Shown here: piece after piece, positions 1 to 7,539 of the stretch
Position numbering within the stretch: position 1 is the first letter of the stretch
Layout: every line of letters begins with the position of its first letter
Assembly (NCBI RefSeq): GCF_009834515.1
Contig: NZ_CP019426.1
Span: 3,089,501-3,153,500 of the forward strand
DNA from: Pseudomonas sp. R84
Lineage (GTDB): Bacteria > Pseudomonadota > Gammaproteobacteria > Pseudomonadales > Pseudomonadaceae
Length of the DNA stretch: 64,000 nucleotides
Reading direction: 5' to 3'
Position numbers and translations under genes: made by a program
The notes under the pieces: model-generated
The model's input: the letters and a program-made list of their open reading frames with translations, nothing else
Told to the model about the DNA's origin: nothing
Database searches by the model: none

Positions 1-1618
1 TGTAATCGGTGGTCAGGAAGCTCGAATCACGCCCGCGAATGATTTCGCTGATCAGGTCCTTGTTGCTGTCCTGGAATTTGGTCGCCACCAGCGTACGGAT
101 CGAGAACACGCGCAACGCATCGTGTACCGAGAGCGTACCTTCCGCGGAATTCTTGCGGCCGTTGAACGGGTAAGTATCCGGGCCGCGCTGGCATTGTGCG
201 TTGAGGTTGATCCGCCCGACCTGGTTGGCAAAGGTGTCGACCAGACGGCCGACCGCCACCGGGTTGGTGCCGAAAATGCTCAACTGCTGACCGAAGTCCG
301 ACTCCAGTACATAGTCGATCACGGTATCGAGATGACGGTACGGCACGATCGGCACGACTGGGCCGAATTGCTCTTCCTGATAGACGCGCATTTGCGGGTT
401 CACCGGGTACAGCACCGCTGGGTAGAAGAACGACTCGCGTGATTCGCCGCCATTCGGGTTGACCACTTCGGCACCCTTGCTGCGCGCATCGGCAACCAGA
501 CCGTGCAGATAATCGACCTTGCCCGACTCCGGCAATGGCGTCAGCGACACGCCGCTGTCCCACGGCATGCCCGGTTTCAGCGTGGCCAGTTTGGTGTTGA
601 ATTTCTCGATGAAGCTGTCGACGACATCTTCATGCACGAAGAGGATTTTCAGTGCTGTGCAGCGCTGACCGTTGAACGACAGTGAACCGGTCACCGCTTC
701 GCTGACGGCATTGTCGAGATCGACTTCCGGCAAAACGATGCCCGGGTTTTTCGCATCCAGACCCAGCGCAGCACGCAAGCGGTGAGGTTTCGGGTGCAGT
801 TTCTTCAGGTCGCTGGCGGCCTTGTTGGTGCCGATAAAGGCGAAGATGTCGATCTTGCCGCTGGCCATCAAGGCGCTGACGGTTTCCCGGCCGCTGCCGT
901 AGATCACGTTGATCACGCCGGTGGGGAAGCTGTCGCGGAACGCTTCCAGCAGAGGACGAATCAGCAGCACGCCGAGCTTGGCCGGTTTGAACACCACGGT
1001 GTTGCCCATGATCAGCGCCGGGATCAGCGTGGTAAAGGTTTCGTTCAGCGGATAGTTGTAAGGGCCCATGCACAGGGCGACGCCGAGCGGCACGCGGCGG
1101 ATCTGCCCGAGTGTGTCCTGTTCCAGTTCGAAACGGCTGGAGCGGCGGTCGAGTTCCTTGAGCGCATTGATGGTGTCGACGATGTAGTCGCAGGTGCGAT
1201 CAAACTCTTTTTCCGAGTCCTTGAGGTTCTTGCCGATTTCCCACATCAGCAGCTTCACCACGGCATCGCGCTGTTGGCGCATGCGGCCGAGGAAGGCTTC
1301 GACGTGCTGAATACGTTCGGCTACGCGCATGGTCGGCCACAGGCCCTGGCCACGGTCGTAGGCGCGGACGGCGGCGTCGAGGGCGGTGAGGGCGGTGTCA
1401 GCATCGAGCAGCGGCGTGCTGCCGAGGATGACTTGTTCGTCACCGTTGTCACCTTTCAGGTAGACCGGGCTGCGCACGGTGGCGAGCGGGCCGTCCCAGC
1501 GGCGCAACTGGCCGTCTACCAGATATTCGCGTTGCTCGACCTGACCGTCGAGGCGGTATTTTTCCGGGATGTCGCTGACAGAAGGGAACAGGTTGCCAAG
1601 GATGTTTGCTGTGGTCAT
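1..1618 (-). CDS. gapN: NADP-dependent glyceraldehyde-3-phosphate dehydrogenase-like aldehyde dehydrogenase (C-terminus cut by window edge)
   Basis: Aldehyde dehydrogenase superfamily protein resembling GapN, which oxidises glyceraldehyde-3-phosphate directly to 3-phosphoglycerate in the cytoplasm with NADP. 539 codons are visible; no stop occurs before the edge, and only a few residues are probably missing. The fold is shown by the PYNYP segment, the Rossmann stretch and the nucleophile motif FNGQRCTALK with the catalytic Cys. The C-terminal CQRGPDTYPF stretch is like GapN (QRGTDNFPF). Odd point: where most family members have the ELGGK catalytic Glu, this protein reads AALGLDAKNPG, so the Glu is Ala. 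The start ATG at 1618 is the first Met of the frame. The exact substrate is inferred from resemblance. Confidence 0.8.
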   Translation of the reverse strand, partial: MTTANILGNLFPSVSDIPEKYRLDGQVEQREYLVDGQLRRWDGPLATVRSPVYLKGDNGDEQVILGSTPLLDADTALTALDAAVRAYDRGQGLWPTMRVAERIQHVEAFLGRMRQQRDAVVKLLMWEIGKNLKDSEKEFDRTCDYIVDTINALKELDRRSSRFELEQDTLGQIRRVPLGVALCMGPYNYPLNETFTTLIPALIMGNTVVFKPAKLGVLLIRPLLEAFRDSFPTGVINVIYGSGRETVSALMASGKIDIFAFIGTNKAASDLKKLHPKPHRLRAALGLDAKNPGIVLPEVDLDNAVSEAVTGSLSFNGQRCTALKILFVHEDVVDSFIEKFNTKLATLKPGMPWDSGVSLTPLPESGKVDYLHGLVADARSKGAEVVNPNGGESRESFFYPAVLYPVNPQMRVYQEEQFGPVVPIVPYRHLDTVIDYVLESDFGQQLSIFGTNPVAVGRLVDTFANQVGRINLNAQCQRGPDTYPFNGRKNSAEGTLSVHDALRVFSIRTLVATKFQDSNKDLISEIIRGRDSSFLTTDY

Positions 1619-1765
1619 GTCGCTACCCCGTGTTGATGTCCGCATGCAGATCAAAAAAGTCTCTACAGGTTATACGCCTGAATGCGCCGAAATTTAAACC
1701 CGCAAATGTCACCCGAATGTCACGCAAAGGCGCACAGCAGAGCGGTGATTCCCACCGAAAACCCT

Positions 1766-1849
1766 GTAGGAGCTGCCGAAGGCTGCGATCTTTTGATTTT
1801 GCTTTTGGAAGGTCAAGATCAAAAGATCGCAGCCTTCGGCAACTCCTGC
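1766..1849. repeat. REP-type inverted repeat, family B copy 1
   Basis: Two arms of GTAGGAGCTGCCGAAGGCTG type face each other round a short AT-rich centre (GATCTTTTGAT and its complement). Similar copies lie at 21905 and 28574. The 334-base gap 1619-1952 holds this repeat and nothing else recognisable except the leader of the next gene. Confidence 0.85.
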
Positions 1850-1952
1850 ATGGGAGGTCATGTCCCCGGATGCCCCCTCTCTGGCCTGCAATGCCCTCAA
1901 CCCGTTGCAGTTGCTGCCTTAAGGTGTGAGCACAACAATAAGCGAGGCCGTT

Positions 1953-2309
1953 ATGCGGGCAATCCGACTCACTCTACTGCTGGTGTTGGCCCTGGCTCTG
2001 CCCGGTTGCGGCGAAGCCCCCAACCCCCCGGCCAGCGTCAATAGCAACGCCACGCCGAAAGACCCGGCACTGGCGCAGATCTACGCCAACAGCTGCCAAC
2101 TCTGCCACGCCAACCCCGCCGCCAACGCACCACTGACCGGTGATCGCAAAGCCTGGGAGCCACGCGTCCAGCAAGGCACCGACACACTGCTCGACCACGC
2201 CATCAACGGCTACAACGGCATGCCACCGATGGGCCAGTGTGTCGAGTGCTCGGAAGAACAATTCCTGCAGTTGATCGGCTTCATGGCCGACCAGCCCCTC
2301 CCTCAATAA
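1953..2309 (+). CDS. cytochrome c5-type lipoprotein
   Basis: A 118-residue mono-haem c-type cytochrome that probably shuttles electrons in the periplasm. The N-terminus is a lipoprotein signal with lipobox LPGC near residue 15-18. The haem site CQLCH lies near residue 48. The axial Met is likely in GMPPMG, followed by the CVEC pair that forms the disulfide typical of the c5 family. The ATG at 1953 was chosen over the one at 1926 because it begins the signal peptide and has AGCGAGG upstream. It precedes the FAD oxidase by ten bases, so they are probably one operon and the cytochrome may accept electrons from it (inference). Confidence 0.85.
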   Translation: MRAIRLTLLLVLALALPGCGEAPNPPASVNSNATPKDPALAQIYANSCQLCHANPAANAPLTGDRKAWEPRVQQGTDTLLDHAINGYNGMPPMGQCVECSEEQFLQLIGFMADQPLPQ

Positions 2310-2319
2310 GGTGCCCGGC

Positions 2320-3714
2320 ATGACGATGGATCTGACACGGCGTCAGTTGTTGCAACGGACAAGTATTGTCGGCGCGTTCAGTGCGTTGGCGAGCTGTCCG
2401 GCATTGGGTCAATTGCTGCGTGCGCCGCGCTTGATTCCGTGGCGCAACTGGTCGGGCGGGCAGAGTTGCCTGCCGGCGGCGCGACTGGCGCCGAAGAATC
2501 TTGATGAGCTGGTGGCCGCTATCCAGCAGGCGCAAGGCAAGATCCGCCCGGTCGGCTCGGCGCACTCGTTTAGCGCCTTGGTGCCCACCGACGGCACGCT
2601 GTTGTCGCTGAGCTATTTCAACGGCTTGCTCGACCACGACGCAAAAACCCTGCAAGCCGAATTCGCCGCCGGCACACCGATGTCACGCATGGGCCAGCCG
2701 CTGAAAGACATCGGCCAAGGTTTGCAGAACATGGCCGACATCGATTACCAGACCCTCGCCGGAGCCATTGCCACGTCGACCCACGGCACCGGCAAAAACT
2801 TCCAGTCCTACTCGGCCCACGTCTGCGGCATGCAACTGGTGACCGCCAATGGCGAGGTGCTCGACTGCGACAGCCAACGGCACCCCGAAGTACTCAACGC
2901 CGCCCGCGTCTCCCTCGGTGCACTCGGTGTCGCCACTAAAATCCGCCTGCAAAACCGCCCGGCCTATCGCCTGCACGAACGCCAGTGGATCGCCAAGACC
3001 GAAGAACTGCTCGAAGACCTCGACAAGAACACCCGAGAAAACCAGCACTGGGAAATGCTCGTCGTCACCCATTCCGACTACGCCTTGTCCATTGCCCTCA
3101 ACGAAACCGATGACCCGGCTACACCGCCGATCCCGCCTGAAGAGGAGGGTGGCAACGAGTTCGTCACCCTGATCGAGAAGATCGACAAGTACGGCAGCGA
3201 CTTCCCTGACCTGCGCCGCACGCTGCTCAACAACTTGCGTCATCTGGCCAGTTTCGATGACCGCGTCGGTGACTCGTTCGACATCTATGCCAATGTGCGC
3301 ACGGTGCGTTTCAATGAGATGGAATACTCGGTGCCCGCCGAACACGGCCCGGCGTGCCTGCGCGAGATTCTCAAGCTGATTCAGGACAAGGATCTGCGCA
3401 CCTGGTTTCCGATTGAGTACCGCTACGTCAAAGCTGACGATATTCCGCTGAGCATGTTCGAAGGTCGCGACAGCTGTTCGATCTCGGTGCACCAGCATTA
3501 TCAGATGGATCATCACAACTTCTTTGCGGCGGTCGAACCGATCTTCTGGAAGTACAACGGGCGTCCGCACTGGGGCAAGTTGCACTCGCTCAACGCAAAA
3601 AACCTGCAACCGCTGTATCCGCGCTGGCGCGAGTTTGTCGACGTGCGCCAGGCGCTGGATCCGAGCGGGCGGTTTCTCAATGCGCATTTGTCGTCGATTT
3701 TGGGGGTGAGCTGA
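2320..3714 (+). CDS. FAD-linked sugar-1,4-lactone oxidase family protein with Tat signal
   Basis: A 464-residue protein of the vanillyl-alcohol oxidase fold, D-arabinono-1,4-lactone oxidase type. The PCMH FAD-binding domain is seen from about residue 45 to 210 (motif IRPVGSAHSFS and a THGTG segment) and the ALO domain follows with a C-terminal HWGKLH segment, the usual covalent-flavin/active-site end of this family. The N-terminus TRRQLLQ followed by a hydrophobic run is a twin-arginine signal, so it is exported folded with its flavin. The start ATG 2320 sits eight bases after AAGG; the upstream GTG at 2311 is less well placed. The true substrate is unknown. Its stop overlaps the next start (TGATG). 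Confidence 0.85.
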   Translation: MTMDLTRRQLLQRTSIVGAFSALASCPALGQLLRAPRLIPWRNWSGGQSCLPAARLAPKNLDELVAAIQQAQGKIRPVGSAHSFSALVPTDGTLLSLSYFNGLLDHDAKTLQAEFAAGTPMSRMGQPLKDIGQGLQNMADIDYQTLAGAIATSTHGTGKNFQSYSAHVCGMQLVTANGEVLDCDSQRHPEVLNAARVSLGALGVATKIRLQNRPAYRLHERQWIAKTEELLEDLDKNTRENQHWEMLVVTHSDYALSIALNETDDPATPPIPPEEEGGNEFVTLIEKIDKYGSDFPDLRRTLLNNLRHLASFDDRVGDSFDIYANVRTVRFNEMEYSVPAEHGPACLREILKLIQDKDLRTWFPIEYRYVKADDIPLSMFEGRDSCSISVHQHYQMDHHNFFAAVEPIFWKYNGRPHWGKLHSLNAKNLQPLYPRWREFVDVRQALDPSGRFLNAHLSSILGVS

Positions 3715-4997
3715 TGGCGGTCAATCGGCGCAATTTTCTACTGGGTACGCTGGGTGTCGGTGCGTTGCTGGTGGGGGCTGGAGCATGGCTGCGACCGGGC
3801 GATCGAGGCGCGCCGTACAGCGAATATTTCCGCGCACTGAACAAAGAGTTAAAGGAAAAAGGCCCGATGCGCCCGGTGCTGTTGATCGATCTGTATCGCC
3901 TCGATCACAACATCGATGTGGTGATGCAGTCGGTCAAACGCGGGGGCAAACACCTGCGGCTGGTGGAGAAGTCGCTGCCTTCGCCGGGGCTGTTGAGCTA
4001 CATCGCGCAACGTGCCGGCACGCAAAAGCTGATGTCGTTTCATCAGCCGTTTCTCAATCACGATGCGCAGGTTTTTCCGCAGTCCGACATTCTGCTCGGC
4101 AAGCCATTGCCGGTGCGCTCGGCAGAGCTGTTCTACCAAACCCACAAAGGCCCGTTTGATCCCGCAAAGCAACTGCAATGGCTGCTCGACGGCCCCGAAC
4201 GTTTGCAGCAATACCTTGCGCTGGCTCAAGGAATGGGCACACGGATGCGCATCAACATCGAGCTGGATGTCGGCCTGCATCGCGGCGGCGTCAGTGATGT
4301 GAATGCGCTGGGGCAGATGCTCACGTTGATCAGCGCCAACCCCCAGCATCTGGAATTCGCCGGGTTCATGGGCTATGACCCGTTCGTGGGTATGGGCGTG
4401 CCGGGGATTCTCGGCTCGCCGGAAGAGTTGTTCGCCAAGGTCATGGTGATTTATCAGCGTTGCGTCGATTTCACCCGGCAGCAGTTCCCCGCGTTGTGGC
4501 ACGACGGCTTGTGCCTGAACACCGCCGGCAGCCCGAGTTATCGCATTCACGAAAACGAAAAACTCAGCACGGAAGTGTCGGTGGGCACGGCGATGCTCAA
4601 ACCGACGCACTACGATTTGCCATCGCTCACCGAACATGTCCCCGCGACCTACATCGCCACGCCCGTGTTGAAAAGCACTGGCGCGGTGAACATTCCTGCA
4701 TTGGATGACAAGTCGAAGCTGTTCTCGTGGTGGGATCAGAATCAGCGTCAGACCTTCTTCATCTATGGCGGCAACTGGATGGCCGAGTTCGAATCGCCGA
4801 AGGGTTTACAGAGCAACAGCGTCTACGGTCGCAGTTCTAATCAGGAGATGGTCAACGGTTCCAATGCCGTGGGCCTGACCATCGAAGATCAAGTCTTCCT
4901 GCGCCCGACCCAGACCGAGGCCGTACTGCTGCAATTCGGCGATCTGCTCGCCGTGCGCGGTGGCAAAATCGTCGACACCTGGCCCGTCTACACCTGA
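3714..4997 (+). CDS. exported DSD1/alanine-racemase-fold PLP protein
   Basis: A 427-residue protein of the fold-type III PLP group (alanine racemase N-terminal domain, D-threonine aldolase/D-serine dehydratase-like C-terminus). The N-terminal VLLIDLYRLDHN followed by RLVEKSLPSP near residue 85 gives the expected PLP lysine. GGNWMAEF and the metal-site-like C-terminal part fit the DSD1 type. Unusually for a PLP enzyme it starts with NRRNFLLG and a hydrophobic run, a twin-arginine-like signal, suggesting periplasmic or membrane-anchored placement. It is translationally coupled (one-base overlap) to the FAD oxidase. The reaction is unknown; D-amino-acid or hydroxy-amino-acid lyase chemistry is a guess from the family. 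Confidence 0.8.
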   Translation: MAVNRRNFLLGTLGVGALLVGAGAWLRPGDRGAPYSEYFRALNKELKEKGPMRPVLLIDLYRLDHNIDVVMQSVKRGGKHLRLVEKSLPSPGLLSYIAQRAGTQKLMSFHQPFLNHDAQVFPQSDILLGKPLPVRSAELFYQTHKGPFDPAKQLQWLLDGPERLQQYLALAQGMGTRMRINIELDVGLHRGGVSDVNALGQMLTLISANPQHLEFAGFMGYDPFVGMGVPGILGSPEELFAKVMVIYQRCVDFTRQQFPALWHDGLCLNTAGSPSYRIHENEKLSTEVSVGTAMLKPTHYDLPSLTEHVPATYIATPVLKSTGAVNIPALDDKSKLFSWWDQNQRQTFFIYGGNWMAEFESPKGLQSNSVYGRSSNQEMVNGSNAVGLTIEDQVFLRPTQTEAVLLQFGDLLAVRGGKIVDTWPVYT

Positions 4998-5020
4998 CCC
5001 AAAATCACCACAAATCCCCT

Positions 5021-5107
5021 GTAGGAGTGAGCCTGCTCGCGATAGCGTCCTGTCAGTTGATATTTCTTTGGCTGACACACCGCTATCGCGAGCAGGCTCA
5101 CTCCTAC
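5021..5107. repeat. REP doublet, family A type 1, copy 1
   Basis: Left arm GTAGGAGTGAGCCTGCTCGC and its inverted copy enclose a variable centre with GTGTGTCAG-like flanks. First of twelve family A copies in the window; it ends the c5/oxidase/PLP operon. Confidence 0.95.
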
Positions 5108-5136
5108 ATCGGATGTGTGTACACCCATACGCCGTA

Positions 5137-5154
5137 ATGAAGCTTTTATGACAA
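5137..5154 (-). promoter_or_regulatory. Pho-box-like direct repeat (candidate)
   Basis: On the minus strand the sequence reads TTGTCAT-AAAA-GCTTCAT, an 11-base-periodic pair resembling the PhoB consensus CTGTCAT-N4-CTGTCAT (6 of 7 and 4 of 7 matches). It lies about 105 bases before the PhdA-like gene. The corresponding P. aeruginosa locus is known to be induced by phosphate limitation, which makes the match notable, but the orientation is opposite to the genes and the second half is weak. Confidence 0.3.
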
Positions 5155-5258
5155 AAGTTCGGTAGCACATCGCCAGTCCGGTCATGCCTATGTAACGCGC
5201 TTGAGGGGCCCAACGGGGCGCTTTTCACAAGCCGAGGCGGGACGCCGGGAGTGAGGCA

Positions 5259-5870
5259 ATGGGGACTATGGAACGCTACTCGAAAGTGGGCATGCAGGAA
5301 CTCGATCAACGCCTGTCGAAGATCGTCGAAGCCGCGCGCAAGAAGCCGGTTTCGGTGTATCGCTACGGCGCGCCGTGGGTCTGGATCGTCTCGCAGGATG
5401 ACTGGCAGGGCGCCTTGAAAGAGGTGTCGAGCTACATTCCGCCGGGCCATTCGCTGGTGTTGCTGCGCCCGCAGATCGACGACCTGCTCGATGCCCACCG
5501 CGACCTCCTGCACGACCTCAATGCCGAGCCGGGCATGCTGATTCCCGCGCAAACGGTGATGCACATCCTGCTCCTGCAACTGCTGTATTCGGTGCCCAGC
5601 GAGCAGCAACTGTATGAACAGCTCAATTACAACCTGTTGTTCCGCTGGTTCGTCGGTCTTGGCCTGAACCAGAAAGTCTGGAGCTTCAACGCCCTCAGTC
5701 GCGACATCGCCACGCTGCTCAACGAGCCGCGCGCGGTGCTGCTTATTCAAAAAATCATCGGCGAAGTGTTCTGCGGCGCGCTGCTGCAAATGCCCGAGTT
5801 CTCGCTGAACTTCGCGCTTTTGCACACGTGGCTGGGCAAACACGCCTGCGCCTCGACAGCCAGCAATTGA
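5259..5870 (+). CDS. PhdA-like protein: Phd/YefM-type N-terminus joined to transposase InsH N-terminal domain (DUF772)
   Basis: A 203-residue protein with two parts. Residues about 10-50 (MQELDQRLSKIVEAARKKP, then YGAPWVWIVSQDDW) resemble the DNA-binding half of Phd/YefM antitoxins. Residues about 65-160 (LLRPQIDDLLDAHRDLL, SVPSEQQLYEQLNYNLLFRW, FVGLGLN) match the N-terminal domain of IS5/IS1182 transposases; the catalytic DDE domain is absent. It corresponds, from memory, to PA0691 (PhdA), reported to act with BfmR in biofilm prophage lysis control. No toxin gene adjoins it. GGGAG seven bases before ATG 5259 supports the start. It is the first gene of the TpsB block, so a regulatory role there is plausible. 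Confidence 0.75.
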   Translation: MGTMERYSKVGMQELDQRLSKIVEAARKKPVSVYRYGAPWVWIVSQDDWQGALKEVSSYIPPGHSLVLLRPQIDDLLDAHRDLLHDLNAEPGMLIPAQTVMHILLLQLLYSVPSEQQLYEQLNYNLLFRWFVGLGLNQKVWSFNALSRDIATLLNEPRAVLLIQKIIGEVFCGALLQMPEFSLNFALLHTWLGKHACASTASN

Positions 5871-5926
5871 CGCCATACACGCGGCGTTCGAAACGCCAAC
5901 AGGTCATCGCGAATTCAGGGGGTAGT

Positions 5927-7525
5927 GTGGAACCGATTTTCAAGTCACGGCTGGCGCTGTGGGGCTGGCTGCTGGTGACGGCGGGCGTGCAGCCGGCGTT
6001 GGCCGAAGAGGCTGCGCAAAACACCGCAGCGCAGCGTCTGGTCGACGTCAACGAATACTTCGTGCGCGGCAACACCGTGCTCGATGCGCGGGCGATTGAA
6101 GAAGCGGTGTACCCGTTCCTCGGCCCGCAAAAAGCCCTCACGGATATCGAAGGCGCTCGGGACGCGTTGCAAAAGGCCTATCAGCAACGCGGTTATCAGT
6201 CGGTGTTCGTCGAGCTGCCGGAGCAAGCCGTCGCCGACGGTATCGTCTATCTGCAAGTCAGCGAAACCAAGGTCGGCCGGGTACGTGTGGTCGGCGCCAA
6301 ACACTATTCGCCGCTGGATATTCGCGACGACGTCCCGGCGCTGAAGGAAGGCGAGGTGCCGGACTTCGCCAAGGTTCAAGGCGAACTCGCACAACTCAAC
6401 AAAACCCCGGGCCGGCAAGTCATGCCGCTGGTGCGCGAAGGTCAGCGCCCCGGCACCATGGACGTCGATCTGCAGGTCGAAGACCAGAACCCGTGGACCG
6501 CGAGCGTTGGCCTCAACAACGACTACAGCGCCGACACGGAAAAGCTGCGCACTGTCACCAGCCTTGGCTACAACAACCTCTGGCAACTTGGCCATAGCAT
6601 CTCGCTGACGTACTTCACCGCGCCGCAGGAAACCGACAACGCCAAGGTCTGGTCCGGCTCCTACACCGCGCCGCTGACCGAGCGCTGGAGCGTGCAGTTC
6701 TCCGGTTACCAGTCCGACAGCAACGTCGCCACCATCGGCGGCAGCAACGTGTTGGGCAAGGGCCATTCCTATGGCGTCTCGGCGATTTATACGCTGCCCT
6801 CCAGCGGCAACTGGTCGAACTCGCTGTCGGCCGGCATCGACTTCAAGGACTTCGACGAACGCCTGACCCTGTCCGGTGATAGCGACAAAGTCCCGCTGCA
6901 ATACGCGCCGTTCACCTTCGCCTACAACGGCTATCGCTACACCGAGAAGAGCCAGCTCGGCCTCGGCCTGAGTCTGGTCGCCGCCACTCGCAGCATTTTC
7001 GGCTACGGCAGCTCCGACGAAGATTTCGACTACAAACGCTACCGCGCCAAACCGAGTTTCGCCGTGCTCAAGGGCGACACCAATTACACCTGGACCTTCG
7101 ACAGCGACTGGCAGAGCGCAAGCAAAGCCGCGTTCCAGCTCGCGTCCGGGCCGCTGGTTTCCAACGAACAATTCTCCGCCGGCGGCGCGACCTCGGTGCG
7201 TGGCTATCTGGCCGCCGAACGCACCGGCGATGACGGCTTGCTGCTCAGCCAGGAAGTGCGCTCGCCGTCGCTGGCCAAGTACGCCGGCACGTGGATGCAG
7301 GACTGGCGTTTCTATGCCTTCGCCGAAGGCGCGCAGCTTTACCTGCGCGACGAACTGCCGGATCAGGACGCCCATTACGCCCTGGCCAGCGTCGGCCTCG
7401 GCACCCGCGCCAGCCTGAGCAAATGGCTGTCCGGCAGCCTCGACTGGGGCTACCCGCTACTCGAAGGGCCGAACACCTCGAAACAGGAATCGCGCCTGCA
7501 CTTCAACCTTCAAGCCACTTTCTAA
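5927..7525 (+). CDS. TpsB-type outer membrane transporter (ShlB/FhaC/PdtB-like)
   Basis: A 532-residue two-partner-secretion transporter of the Omp85 superfamily. After a signal peptide ending in QPALAEE it has a POTRA region (about residues 45-200: VRGNTVLDARAIEEAVYPFL, GRVRVVGAKHYS) and a 16-strand barrel with the conserved SVRGYL motif of loop 6 near residue 423 and a terminal aromatic (QATF). GTG 5927 was taken as start because AGGGGG precedes it and the signal peptide begins there; the frame is open further upstream inside the PhdA gene. It matches PA0692 (PdtB) by context. No TpsA substrate gene with a haemagglutination domain is adjacent. Confidence 0.85.
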   Translation: MEPIFKSRLALWGWLLVTAGVQPALAEEAAQNTAAQRLVDVNEYFVRGNTVLDARAIEEAVYPFLGPQKALTDIEGARDALQKAYQQRGYQSVFVELPEQAVADGIVYLQVSETKVGRVRVVGAKHYSPLDIRDDVPALKEGEVPDFAKVQGELAQLNKTPGRQVMPLVREGQRPGTMDVDLQVEDQNPWTASVGLNNDYSADTEKLRTVTSLGYNNLWQLGHSISLTYFTAPQETDNAKVWSGSYTAPLTERWSVQFSGYQSDSNVATIGGSNVLGKGHSYGVSAIYTLPSSGNWSNSLSAGIDFKDFDERLTLSGDSDKVPLQYAPFTFAYNGYRYTEKSQLGLGLSLVAATRSIFGYGSSDEDFDYKRYRAKPSFAVLKGDTNYTWTFDSDWQSASKAAFQLASGPLVSNEQFSAGGATSVRGYLAAERTGDDGLLLSQEVRSPSLAKYAGTWMQDWRFYAFAEGAQLYLRDELPDQDAHYALASVGLGTRASLSKWLSGSLDWGYPLLEGPNTSKQESRLHFNLQATF

Positions 7526-7539
7526 CAAGGAGCACGTTC

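Noticed and set aside
782..1636. Long plus-strand frame antisense to gapN
   Set aside because: Shadow of the minus-strand aldehyde dehydrogenase caused by high GC at third positions; protein is low in family-like motifs.
7291..7539. N-terminal extension of the ExbB fusion into the tpsB gene
   Set aside because: The signal peptide starts at ATG 7540 with AAGGAG upstream; the extension is out-of-frame tpsB sequence.
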